From: a virus
Virus record (IMG/VR): IMGVR_UViG_3300033233_000162
Span: 1 to 24,302 of that record
DNA: 24,302 nt
Strand: one strand, 5' to 3'
Below the pieces are notes generated by a model, which searched no databases, had not been told where the DNA came from, and saw nothing but the letters and a program-made list of their open reading frames with translations. Positions 16,966 through 24,302 of this stretch are shown here, piece after piece. The first letter of the stretch is position 1. Every line of letters starts with the position of its first letter. The position numbers and the translations under genes are program-made.

Positions 16966-17762
16966 TGTTAGGAACCTACTATTATCACGAAATTATAAGA
17001 AAAACCATCATTGGTTTTGGAACTTTATTTAATGAGATTTATATTAGGCATAAAGATGCTCAGGACGGGACTTTATCTGAGATGAAGGTTCCTCTTGCAT
17101 ATGGTCCTACACAAAAGTTTCTTGCAAAAATTCAACAACAGCAAGAATTAAATAAACCAATTGCAATGACATTACCAAGAATGTCATTTGAGATGGTGTC
17201 TATACAATATGATGCAACCAGAAAGTCTGGAGTAACTCAAAATTTTAAAGCCAGTGATGGTGTGAATTTAAAAAAAGTTTATATGCCAGTTCCATATAAT
17301 ATTGGATTTGAATTATCAGTTCTTACTAAACTAAATGATGATGCTCTTCAGATTGTTGAGCAAATTTTACCATATTTTCAACCATCTTTTAATATAACTA
17401 TTGATTTAGTTGAATCAATTGGAGAAAAAAGAGATATTCCCATTATATTGAATAATGTCTCATTTCAAGATGATTATGAAGGAGATTTTTCCACAAGAAG
17501 ATCTCTAATTTACACTTTTGGATTTACTGCTAAAACTTATCTATTCGGTCCTGTTGCCGCAACTACTGATGGTCTCATCCGTAAAGTTCAAGTTGATACA
17601 TATGCAGGAACTGATGTTAATAGTGCAAAACGTGAAATGAGATATACCGTAACTCCAGATCCTCTTAATGCTGGACCAGATGATGACTTTGGATTTAATG
17701 AGACAATTCAAATGTTCTCCGATTCCAAAAAATTCAGCCCAACTCAACAAAAAGATATTTGA
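16965..17762 (+). CDS. 15: Tail completion / sheath terminator protein gp15
   Basis: In T4, gp15 caps the finished tail, binds the last sheath ring and joins the tail to the neck. The product has 265 residues against 272 in T4. Clear matches are the N-terminal YYYHEIIRKTIIGFGTLF (T4 YFYNSSFRRYATLMGDLF), PRMSFEMVSIQYD (about 71-83), ELSVLTKLNDDALQIVEQIL followed by PYFQP (about 116-140, nearly identical to T4), KRDIPIIL and the STRRSLIYTFGF segment. The acidic C-terminus is short. It overlaps the gp14 stop by one base and is followed 10 bases later by gp16 without an evident Shine-Dalgarno sequence. Confidence 0.95.
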   Translation: MLGTYYYHEIIRKTIIGFGTLFNEIYIRHKDAQDGTLSEMKVPLAYGPTQKFLAKIQQQQELNKPIAMTLPRMSFEMVSIQYDATRKSGVTQNFKASDGVNLKKVYMPVPYNIGFELSVLTKLNDDALQIVEQILPYFQPSFNITIDLVESIGEKRDIPIILNNVSFQDDYEGDFSTRRSLIYTFGFTAKTYLFGPVAATTDGLIRKVQVDTYAGTDVNSAKREMRYTVTPDPLNAGPDDDFGFNETIQMFSDSKKFSPTQQKDI

Positions 17763-17772
17763 TTATTAAATT

Positions 17773-18186
17773 ATGGATGATATTATTGGCAAAACCTTAA
17801 ATATAGAAGCAAGCATTGTTGAGGTAGATAAATCTTCTTCTGATGTTGAAGTTGTTAAACCAACTTCTAATGATATTAAAAAAGATTATGAGTATAGTAG
17901 GGCAAATCTATATTCTTTGATTGAAAAGGGGCAAGAAGCAATTAATGGAATTATGGAACTTGCTGGAGAGGGAGGCAGTGCAAGGGCATATGAAGTTGCT
18001 GGACAACTTATTAAAAGTGTTGCGGATACAACTGATAAGTTAATTGACCTGCAGAAGAAATTGAAGGATATTGAGGAAGACAGTCCAAAGACAACAAATA
18101 ATGTTACTAATACTGCCCTATTTGTTGGATCAACATCCGAATTATCAAAAATACTTAAACAAGGTTTTCTAAATAATAAGGAGTAA
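17773..18186 (+). CDS. 16: Small terminase subunit gp16
   Basis: The small terminase subunit recognises concatemeric phage DNA and stimulates the ATPase of gp17. The product has 137 residues against 164 in T4. The central part (about 36-98) holds DYEYSRANLYSLIEKGQEAI, ARAYEVAGQLIKSVADTTDK and LIDLQKKLKDIEED, aligning with T4 DYGVVRRNM..., [20 protein letters not shown] and LKLHKDMKDI. The C-terminal NTALFVGSTSELSKIL matches T4 NATVFMGSPTELMDEI. The helical core is the oligomerisation region in this family. It starts 10 bases after gp15. In T4 gene 17 follows directly; here more than 2 kb of other sequence intervenes. Confidence 0.92.
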   Translation: MDDIIGKTLNIEASIVEVDKSSSDVEVVKPTSNDIKKDYEYSRANLYSLIEKGQEAINGIMELAGEGGSARAYEVAGQLIKSVADTTDKLIDLQKKLKDIEEDSPKTTNNVTNTALFVGSTSELSKILKQGFLNNKE

Positions 18187-18199
18187 GGGTTAGAATACA

Positions 18200-20065
18200 T
18201 TGAATCATCTAAAACCCCATAGATCTGTTGAGCAGATTGCAAGGAAACATCGTATGGAGGTTTCTTTTATTCAAAAGCAACTGGATATGGGGGAACCAAT
18301 TGAGCACGAGCATACTAAAGATCATAAACTTGCTATGGACATTGCTCTACAACATCTGGATGAGTTTCCAGACTATTATACTCGTTTAAAGAAAATGGAA
18401 GCATCTGCCAGAAAAGAACATAAAAAGTTCAAAGATGTTATAATTGATGAAGAAGGTATTCTCGATTGGTTTAAATCCAAATCAAAAGATAAAAAACCCG
18501 GTTGGGTAAATGTTGTAACTGGTGGAACTTGTGCAAGTGATGAACCTGGAGAAGGAGTTCCAAAGTGCGTATCTTCTGAGAAAAGAGCAAATATGACTAA
18601 AGCAGAAAGATTATCCGCAGCAAGAAGAAAGAAAACAGCAGATCCTGGACAACAAAAAAAATCTGGTGCTGCAAAACCAACCTATGTTTCAACAGATTCG
18701 AAGGAAAAAATGAAAGAAGAAATGAATCTCCAAGAAGTAAAAGATAAACCAGGAAAAGGTAGTGGTAAAAAGGATGCCTGTTACAGCAAAGTAAAATCTC
18801 GTTATGATGTTTGGCCTAGTGCATATGCTTCTGGAGCACTTGTCAAATGTCGTAAGGTTGGTGCGGCAAATTGGGGAACTAAAAGTGAAGAGACAAATCC
18901 TGCTCAACAAGCAGCAATTGCAATTAGTATGAAGAAAAGGGGAATTAAACCAAAACCAGACATGAAAGAAGATTGTTGGGATGGATATGTAGCAAAAGGT
19001 ATGAAGAAAAAAGGTAAAAAAATGGTTCCAAACTGTGTTCCAGTAAATTCTGAAAGTACTGATTCACTTGATTATGATTGGGATACTCCAGTTCGTGAAA
19101 GAGCAGATAGATATTGCCCAAAATGTGAAAAACTTGAAAGAAGAATGGAATGCAAGTATGGTCCAAGATATTGGGATACATTTTCTTTACCAGCAGAGTT
19201 AATTGGTTCAAAAAAAGATTATAATATAACAATGCCGCATCCAGGAAATTTTCCAGAATCTGTAGATCACGAGTATTCAATGGCTCGTTCTGAGATTTCC
19301 ACAATTATTGGTGCGGCAAAGAGACTGAGGAAAAAAATTGGTAAGGGTGAAGGTAATATTGAGGCTTGGGTTCAATCAAAAATTACCAAAGCAGCAGATT
19401 ATCTTGATGCCGCAGCAGACTATGTTGATAGCGGTGAAATGAAAAAGGAAAGTGTATCTATTGAGGATGCCAATGGAAATCATTATGCAGAATTTATTGA
19501 TATTATCAAACCAGAACCACTGAAGGCAAGTAAGGGTATCGGAAGTCAATTGGTTAGTGAAGAACCTGGAGATGGATACATTGGACCTGCAAGATTGGGA
19601 ATTAAAAACCCATTAGCATCTAATGCTACTAGAGCAGCTGCCGATAAAAAAAGATCAGCAGGTCAATCCAAAGAAGGTGGTTTAGTAGGTAGGTTGCAAC
19701 AAAGAGCAGATGCAACTGATGCTGCTATCAAGATGCTTAATCAATCATATTCTCCAGAAGGAAAATCGTTTAATCAATTTATGTCTGAGGCATCACCTGC
19801 TTGGCAAAGAAAAGAGGGAAAGAATTCTGAGGGTGGTCTAAATAAAAAAGGAATTGCTTCTTACCGCAAAGAGAATCCTGGATCAAATCTCTCACTTGCG
19901 GTCACAACAGAACCTTCCAAATTAAAAAAAGGATCAAAATCAGCAAATCGCAGAAAGTCATTTTGTTCCCGTATGAGTGGAATGAAAAAGAAACTCACAT
20001 CGGCAAAAACTGCAAATGATCCAGATTCAAGAATCAATAAATCATTAAGAAAGTGGAATTGTTAG
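18200..20065 (+). CDS. Multi-module basic protein of unknown function between the terminase genes
   Basis: This 621-residue Lys/Arg-rich protein starts at TTG 18200. I chose that start because the N-terminal domain is already under way before the first Met (residue 19) and a stop lies just upstream at 18191. Modules in order: 8-66, SVEQIARKH...EHEHTK...HLDEFPDYYTRLKK, like small phage proteins grouped as DUF5661 (from memory); 99-167, GWVNVVTGGTCA...VPKCVSS...GAAKPTYVSTD; 190-228, KKDACYSKVKSRYDVWPSAY and SGALVKCRKVGAANWG; 258-280, DCWDGYVAKGMKKKGKKMVP; 306-318, a C-x2-C-x8-C cluster; 357-416, HEYSMARSE...GEGNIEAWVQSKITKAADYL; and 523-621, SFNQFMSEASPAW followed by NRRKSFCSRMSGMKKKLTSA and INKSLRKWNC. 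Several modules occur as separate short proteins in other large marine phages and viruses, from memory. The high positive charge suggests nucleic-acid contact. No enzyme motif is visible, and the function is unknown. Confidence 0.78.
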   Translation: MNHLKPHRSVEQIARKHRMEVSFIQKQLDMGEPIEHEHTKDHKLAMDIALQHLDEFPDYYTRLKKMEASARKEHKKFKDVIIDEEGILDWFKSKSKDKKPGWVNVVTGGTCASDEPGEGVPKCVSSEKRANMTKAERLSAARRKKTADPGQQKKSGAAKPTYVSTDSKEKMKEEMNLQEVKDKPGKGSGKKDACYSKVKSRYDVWPSAYASGALVKCRKVGAANWGTKSEETNPAQQAAIAISMKKRGIKPKPDMKEDCWDGYVAKGMKKKGKKMVPNCVPVNSESTDSLDYDWDTPVRERADRYCPKCEKLERRMECKYGPRYWDTFSLPAELIGSKKDYNITMPHPGNFPESVDHEYSMARSEISTIIGAAKRLRKKIGKGEGNIEAWVQSKITKAADYLDAAADYVDSGEMKKESVSIEDANGNHYAEFIDIIKPEPLKASKGIGSQLVSEEPGDGYIGPARLGIKNPLASNATRAAADKKRSAGQSKEGGLVGRLQQRADATDAAIKMLNQSYSPEGKSFNQFMSEASPAWQRKEGKNSEGGLNKKGIASYRKENPGSNLSLAVTTEPSKLKKGSKSANRRKSFCSRMSGMKKKLTSAKTANDPDSRINKSLRKWNC

Positions 20066-20066
20066 T

Positions 20067-20333
20067 ATGTCTCAAGACTTGAATGATTTCTTTAAATTAT
20101 TAGCAGAAGATAAGAAAAAGAAAAAAGAAGAATTTAATTCCGTAGTTGGAGACTTAGGATTAGATTCTCTTTTTGGAGAATTTGCTGCACTTAAGAAGAA
20201 AGAAAAGGAAAAGAAGGTAGAAGTGGTATTGGAACAGTTAGTGATACTTATACACTTGCTTGTGCAAGTCCTAATGCTTCCTAATGCTAACAAAAAAGCA
20301 CTTGCAGTATTGAATTGGATTGAGCAGAGATAA
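20067..20333 (+). CDS. Short ORF, probably the truncated and frame-disrupted remnant of a larger gene
   Basis: The frame encodes 88 residues and starts one base after the preceding stop. The first 50 residues (DLNDFFKLLAEDKKKKKEE, LGLDSLFGEFAALKKKEKEK) resemble, from memory, the N-terminus of large fibre-like structural proteins in T4-like cyanophages. Beyond about 20216 the composition turns abnormal for this phage (VVLEQLVILIHLLVQVLML). In the same stretch another frame (20216-20278) reads GIGTVSDTYTLACASPNA with codons typical of the neighbours, but it stops at TAA 20282-20284. A 10-bp direct repeat at 20270-20289 returns the original frame to PNANKKALAVLNWIEQR. I infer decay through two frame changes, or a programmed frameshift or sequence error. 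The ORF may still be translated as is. Confidence 0.55.
   Translation: MSQDLNDFFKLLAEDKKKKKEEFNSVVGDLGLDSLFGEFAALKKKEKEKKVEVVLEQLVILIHLLVQVLMLPNANKKALAVLNWIEQR
20270..20289 (+). repeat. 10-bp tandem direct repeat that switches frame
   Basis: Units CCTAATGCTT and CCTAATGCTA lie end to end, identical in nine of ten bases. Ten is not a multiple of three, so the duplication changes frame. Removing one unit would join the alternative-frame peptide ending ...CASPNA directly to NKKALAVLNWIEQR. Confidence 0.75.
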
Positions 20334-20335
20334 TT

Positions 20336-22033
20336 ATGTCTGATAACATCTACTTAGGTAATCCCAACCTTAAAAAGGCGAATACCTCAATTGAATTTAC
20401 TGAAGAGAATATTATTGAGTTCTTAAAGTGTAAAGAGGATCCAGTATATTTTGCACTGAATTATATTAAAATCGTTACTCTTGATCACGGACTACAACCT
20501 TTTAAGATGTATCCATTTCAAGAGAAGTTAATCAGTAATTTCCATCAGAATAGATTTAATATTTGTAAGATGCCTCGTCAGACAGGTAAATCTACGACTT
20601 GTGTTTCATATTTGTTACATTATGCCGTATTCAATGATAATGTGAATATTGCTATTTTGGCAAACAAGGCATCTACAGCAAGAGACCTCTTAGGAAGATT
20701 GCAACTTGCTTATGAAAATCTTCCCGATTGGATGCAGCAGGGTATTATATCTTGGAATAAAGGTTCTCTAGAATTAGAAAATGGTTCAAAGATTTCTGCA
20801 AACTCTACATCATCATCTGCTGTTCGTGGTGGTTCATATAACATTATCTTCTTGGACGAATTTGCGTTCATTCCAAATCACATTGCCGATGACTTCTTTG
20901 CGTCTGTTTATCCCACCATTTCTTCAGGTCAAAGCACAAAGGTCATTATAGTTTCTACCCCTCGTGGTATGAACCACTTCTACCGTATGTGGCACGATGC
21001 TGAAAGAGGCAAGAATGCATATGTGCCTACAGACGTTCATTGGTCCGAAGTTCCTGGTAGAGATGCTAAGTGGAAGGAACAGACAATTGCGAACACTAGC
21101 GAACAACAATTCAAGGTTGAGTTTGAATGCGAATTCTTAGGATCCGTTGATACTCTAATTAATCCAACAAAGCTCCGAACTCTTGTCTATACTGATCCAA
21201 TAAAAAGAAATAAGGGTCTGGACATTTATGAAAATCCAAAGGAAGATCATAATTACCTAATCACCGTTGATGTTGCACGTGGAGTTGGTAATGATTATTC
21301 TGCATTTGTTGTATTTGATATCACAGACTTCCCATATAGGCAGGTAGTGAAATATAGAAATAATGAAATTAAACCGATGCTTTTTCCGAGCATCATTCAC
21401 GAAGTAGCAAAAGCATACAATGAGGCTTGGTTACTAATTGAAGTAAATGATATTGGAGATCAGGTGGCAAGTATTCTCCATTTTGATTTAGAGTACGATA
21501 ATGTTCTGATGTGTGCAATGAGAGGTCGTGCAGGTCAAATCGTAGGTTCTGGATTTAGTGGCAAAAAATCTCAACTTGGAGTTCGTATGACTGCGGCAGT
21601 CAAAAAGTTGGGATGCTCCAATTTAAGAACAATTATTGAGGATGATAAATTATTAATCAATGATTATGAAATTATCAGCGAATTAACTACTTTTATTCAT
21701 AAACACAATTCATTTGAGGCAGAAGAAGGTTGCAATGATGACTTGGCAATGTGCCTCGTAATCTTTTCCTGGTTGATTGCACAAGATTACTTTAAAGAGA
21801 TGACGAACAATGATGTTCGTAAAAGAATTTATGAAGAGCAGAAAAACCAGATTGAACAGGATATGTCCCCATTTGGTTTTATTGTAGATGGTCTTGATGA
21901 AATGGAAGCATTTATTGAACCAGAAACTGGTGATAGATGGATGTTTGCAACGGAAGAAAATAGGTTACAAACATCAGAAATTTGGCACGTTGATGAATAT
22001 GGAGACCGTTCTCATACTTGGGATTACCGATAA
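20336..22033 (+). CDS. 17: Large terminase subunit gp17 (packaging ATPase and nuclease)
   Basis: The large terminase drives DNA into the prohead by ATP hydrolysis at the portal and cuts the concatemer. The product has 565 residues against 610 in T4. The N-terminal ATPase shows a Walker A-type loop, PRQTGKSTT (80-88), Walker B with catalytic Glu, IIFLDEFAFIP (170-180, D174/E175), and the coupling motif STPRG (207-211). The C-terminal RNase H-like nuclease shows VDVARGVGNDYSAFVVFD (D312), LIEVNDIGDQ (E369) and CNDDLAMCL (D468/D469), the three acidic positions of the T4 nuclease centre (D401, E458, D542). All key residues appear intact. The ATG at 20336 is just after the previous stop (TAATTATG) with no clear ribosome-binding site. 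The partner gp16 lies 2.1 kb upstream. Confidence 0.97.
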   Translation: MSDNIYLGNPNLKKANTSIEFTEENIIEFLKCKEDPVYFALNYIKIVTLDHGLQPFKMYPFQEKLISNFHQNRFNICKMPRQTGKSTTCVSYLLHYAVFNDNVNIAILANKASTARDLLGRLQLAYENLPDWMQQGIISWNKGSLELENGSKISANSTSSSAVRGGSYNIIFLDEFAFIPNHIADDFFASVYPTISSGQSTKVIIVSTPRGMNHFYRMWHDAERGKNAYVPTDVHWSEVPGRDAKWKEQTIANTSEQQFKVEFECEFLGSVDTLINPTKLRTLVYTDPIKRNKGLDIYENPKEDHNYLITVDVARGVGNDYSAFVVFDITDFPYRQVVKYRNNEIKPMLFPSIIHEVAKAYNEAWLLIEVNDIGDQVASILHFDLEYDNVLMCAMRGRAGQIVGSGFSGKKSQLGVRMTAAVKKLGCSNLRTIIEDDKLLINDYEIISELTTFIHKHNSFEAEEGCNDDLAMCLVIFSWLIAQDYFKEMTNNDVRKRIYEEQKNQIEQDMSPFGFIVDGLDEMEAFIEPETGDRWMFATEENRLQTSEIWHVDEYGDRSHTWDYR

Positions 22034-22053
22034 ACCCGTGAAGGGGAGGAATT

Positions 22054-22061
22054 TATAAATA
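22054..22061 (+). promoter_or_regulatory. T4-type late promoter (TATAAATA) for the tail sheath gene
   Basis: TATAAATA lies in the 64-base gap between gp17 and gp18, 36 bases upstream of the gp18 ATG. It gives the sheath gene its own late transcript, which fits the high copy number of sheath protein. A purine run, GGGGAGGA (22043-22050), sits directly upstream of the box. Confidence 0.85.
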
Positions 22062-22085
22062 CTTTAAGATAATTCTGGATAATAC

Positions 22086-22089
22086 GGAG
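22086..22089 (+). promoter_or_regulatory. Ribosome-binding site of gp18
   Basis: GGAG lies eight bases before ATG 22098. It is the clearest Shine-Dalgarno sequence at correct spacing in the window; most other starts here rely on overlaps or have weak sites. It fixes the gp18 start. Confidence 0.75.
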
Positions 22090-22097
22090 AATAAAAG

Positions 22098-24299
22098 ATG
22101 CCGCTAAATTTAGCATCTCCTGGGATTATAGTTAAGGAAGTTGATTTAACCACTGGAAGAGTCAATCCAGTTTCCGATAAAACTGGCGCTATTGTTGCAC
22201 CCTTCACAAAAGGACCAACAGGTACTCCCACCATAGTAGAAACTGAAAATGATTTAAGAAACATTTTTGGTGATCCATATCCAACGGATAAGCACTACGA
22301 ACATTGGTTAGTTGCATCGTCTTATCTGGCATATGGCGGTTCATTAAGAGTAGTTAGATCCGATGATGAAGATCTAAGAAACTCCTTTGTAGGGACAGCA
22401 AGTAGCATCAAGATTAAGAGTCTTGAGCATTATAATCAACTTGGATATTCTGAGAACACGATCACAGGAGTTACCGTTGCTGCTCAAAACCCAGGATCTT
22501 GGGCAGACGGTATTCAAGTAGCAATTATTGATGGTTTTGCTGACCAAATTCTAACTCTTCCTACCGCTGGCGCAGCTGTAGTTGGTTATGGAGTTACTCA
22601 GACCTTCAATAAGGTCCTCTCTGGCGTAGGAACGACATCAACTGGCACTGGATACCTAAAGGGTATCGTCACTGGTGTAGGGGCAGCAGCAGGTCTCTCA
22701 ACTAATCAAGTTGCGGTTAAAGTACTTTCTATTATAAATGGTTTTGGTGGAGAAACTGCAGTTGATTACCAACAAAATGGTAATTATCTGTTCTCAACGG
22801 GATCTAGTGCAATAAGTCTCGTCAATTCTGTCAATTCAGTAGTTACAACAGCGACAGTAAGTGCAAGTGCAGACTGGTTTGATGCACAGAGAATTAATGT
22901 AACAACTAAATTTGCTGGATCAACTGGTGTTACGACCATTGCCACCATCAACTGGAATAATATTGCTGAAAAACCATCTACTTCAGGGTATAGTGCTTCA
23001 AGAGGTGGTAGATTTGATGAAGTTCACGTTGTCGTAATTGACTCCAATGGAGCCATCACTGGCAATGCTGGAACAATTCTTGAAAAGCACCTTGCTCTTT
23101 CAAAAGCATCTGATGCTCAGTATTCAGTAGGAAGCCCATCAAACTGGAGAATGTATCTTGCAGAGCAATCCGATTATATTTTCGGAGGTTCTCAACCAAC
23201 TGGAATTACAACTTGTGGTTTCCAAACAGCATTTGTTTCGACAACTGACAATGATTGGGATCAGGCAGCAAGTGGAATCCTCTTTGGTAGCGTAGGAAAC
23301 ACCGTTGTAACTCTTGGTGGTGGTAAAAATTATAATGGATTGACTGATATTACATCAACTGGAGCACTAACTGCAACAATCGGTAATATTTCTACTGGAT
23401 ATGAACTGTTTGAAAAGACTGATACTTATAAAGTAGATTTTCTCCTTATGGGATCTGCAAATTATGATATCTTCAGTGCCAGAGCACTAGCCCAAAAACT
23501 AATTGAAGTTGCAGAATTAAGAAAAGATGCGATTGCATTCATCTCACCTTATAGGGGAGCATTTTTAGCAGATAGTTCAGTAGGAAGTGTAACAGTCAAT
23601 GATGATACTGAAATTACAGATAATATTATTAGTTACTATTCGCCAATTACTTCTAGTACTTATGCAGTATTTGATGGAAGCTACAAGTATATGTACGACA
23701 GATTCTCCAATACATTTAGATATGTTCCATTGAACGGAGATATCGCTGGACTATGTGCCAGAACTGATATCAACAACTTCCCGTGGTATTCACCAGCAGG
23801 AACTTCAAGAGGTGCAATCTTGAATGCTGTTAAATTGGCATACAACCCAACAAAATCACAAAGAGATCGCCTCTATACTAACAGGATTAACCCAATTACT
23901 CTCTCGGCAGGGGCAGGAATTGTTCTGTTCGGTGATAAAACTGGTTATGCTAAGGCATCAGCATTTGACCGCATTAACGTTCGTAGACTCTTTATCTACC
24001 TTGAAAATGCTATCTCTGCTGCCGCTAAGGATCAACTCTTTGAATTCAACGATGAAATTACAAGAACAAACTTTGTAAATATTGTTGAACCATTCCTCCG
24101 CGATGTTAAGGCAAAGCGAGGTGTCTATGATTATGTCGTTGTTTGTGACGAAACAAACAACACAGGCGCTGTTATCGATGCAAACGAGTTCGTTGCTGAC
24201 ATCTATATTAAACCTGCAAGATCGATTAACTTTATCGGTCTTACATTTATTGCCACCAGAACTGGTGTTGCTTTCGAAGAAGTTATTGGCAAATTCTAA
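22098..24299 (+). CDS. 18: Contractile tail sheath protein gp18
   Basis: This protein forms the contractile sheath polymerised around the tail tube. The product has 733 residues; T4 gp18 has 659. The N-terminus (LASPGIIVKEVDLTTGRV) has the family's opening, in which an early Pro-Gly-(V/I)-x-(V/I)-x-E strand takes part in inter-subunit contacts. It is followed by KTGAIVAPFTKGPTGTP and SYLAYGGSLRVVRS. The C-terminal domain includes INPITLSAGAGIVLFGDKT, RINVRRLFIYLENAI and the end INFIGLTFIATRTGVAFEEV. Residues about 159-245 (GVGTTSTGTGYLKGIVTGVG) are Gly/Thr-rich and probably form a surface loop or domain that differs from T4. The stop is at 24297-24299, three bases from the window end, so the gene is complete. 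Gene 19 (tail tube) would be expected next. Confidence 0.96.
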   Translation: MPLNLASPGIIVKEVDLTTGRVNPVSDKTGAIVAPFTKGPTGTPTIVETENDLRNIFGDPYPTDKHYEHWLVASSYLAYGGSLRVVRSDDEDLRNSFVGTASSIKIKSLEHYNQLGYSENTITGVTVAAQNPGSWADGIQVAIIDGFADQILTLPTAGAAVVGYGVTQTFNKVLSGVGTTSTGTGYLKGIVTGVGAAAGLSTNQVAVKVLSIINGFGGETAVDYQQNGNYLFSTGSSAISLVNSVNSVVTTATVSASADWFDAQRINVTTKFAGSTGVTTIATINWNNIAEKPSTSGYSASRGGRFDEVHVVVIDSNGAITGNAGTILEKHLALSKASDAQYSVGSPSNWRMYLAEQSDYIFGGSQPTGITTCGFQTAFVSTTDNDWDQAASGILFGSVGNTVVTLGGGKNYNGLTDITSTGALTATIGNISTGYELFEKTDTYKVDFLLMGSANYDIFSARALAQKLIEVAELRKDAIAFISPYRGAFLADSSVGSVTVNDDTEITDNIISYYSPITSSTYAVFDGSYKYMYDRFSNTFRYVPLNGDIAGLCARTDINNFPWYSPAGTSRGAILNAVKLAYNPTKSQRDRLYTNRINPITLSAGAGIVLFGDKTGYAKASAFDRINVRRLFIYLENAISAAAKDQLFEFNDEITRTNFVNIVEPFLRDVKAKRGVYDYVVVCDETNNTGAVIDANEFVADIYIKPARSINFIGLTFIATRTGVAFEEVIGKF

Positions 24300-24302
24300 T
24301 TA

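Noticed and set aside
17886-18242. Minus-strand ORF of 118 residues opposite gp16
   Set aside because: gp16 is clearly the coding strand, and the reverse product has no recognisable motif or ribosome-binding site.
19115-19153. Zinc finger in the mosaic protein
   Set aside because: Only three cysteines (306, 309, 318) are in range, with no clear fourth Cys/His ligand close by, so I note a Cys cluster only.
18945-19304. Minus-strand ORF of 119 residues opposite the mosaic protein
   Set aside because: It lies fully inside conserved modules on the + strand; its Leu/Phe/His-rich content is what the reverse of Lys-rich codons gives.
22034-22050. CCC/GGG inverted repeat after gp17 as a terminator
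   Set aside because: The stem is only three base pairs and no U-tract follows at the right place.

Overview
The window is a late structural and DNA-packaging block of a T4-like (contractile-tailed) bacteriophage. Every recognisable gene is on the + strand, and the gene order follows T4: a large gp7-position baseplate protein, gp8, then neck proteins gp13 and gp14, tail-completion protein gp15, terminase subunits gp16 and gp17, and tail sheath gp18. The AT-rich composition, the TATAAATA late-promoter boxes, the giant DUF4815-type virion protein and several Lys-rich conserved modules suggest a marine T4-like myovirus, most likely a cyanophage of Prochlorococcus or Synechococcus or a close relative. 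No host-derived metabolic gene lies in the window, so the host is an inference.

Region 1 (1-13719) is baseplate and tail-tip: a 5'-truncated giant beta-rich protein upstream of gp8, then gp8 behind a late promoter, then a 2392-residue DUF4815 protein where T4 carries genes 9 to 12. Region 2 (13716-14714) holds four small genes: two overlapping ORFs of unknown function, the second of which (58 aa) ends inside the next late promoter, then two probable small virion proteins. No recognisable fibritin (wac) gene is present. Region 3 (14714-17762) is the neck and tail terminator (gp13, gp14, gp15), a chain of genes joined by one-base stop/start overlaps. Region 4 (17773-22033) is packaging, but gp16 and gp17 are separated by about 2.1 kb. 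That gap holds a 621-residue Lys/Arg-rich mosaic protein and a short, apparently frame-disrupted ORF. Region 5 (22054-24299) is the tail sheath gene with its own late promoter and the clearest Shine-Dalgarno sequence in the window.

Three late-promoter boxes (4933, 14078, 22054) would divide the block into transcription units: gp8 plus DUF4815 protein, neck through terminase, and sheath. The products assemble the baseplate wedges, the head-tail connector, the packaging motor and the contractile sheath.

The most unusual signals are: (i) the multi-module basic protein placed between the terminase subunits, with an internal stretch resembling a T4 capsid-targeting peptide; (ii) a short ORF whose middle reads sensibly only in another frame and which returns to frame through a 10-bp tandem duplication; (iii) small beta-rich modules recurring across four structural genes, including a four-copy array that enlarges gp14 to nearly twice its T4 length. 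No tRNA, CRISPR array, insertion sequence or convincing terminator was seen, and no gene-free stretch exceeds about 65 bases.
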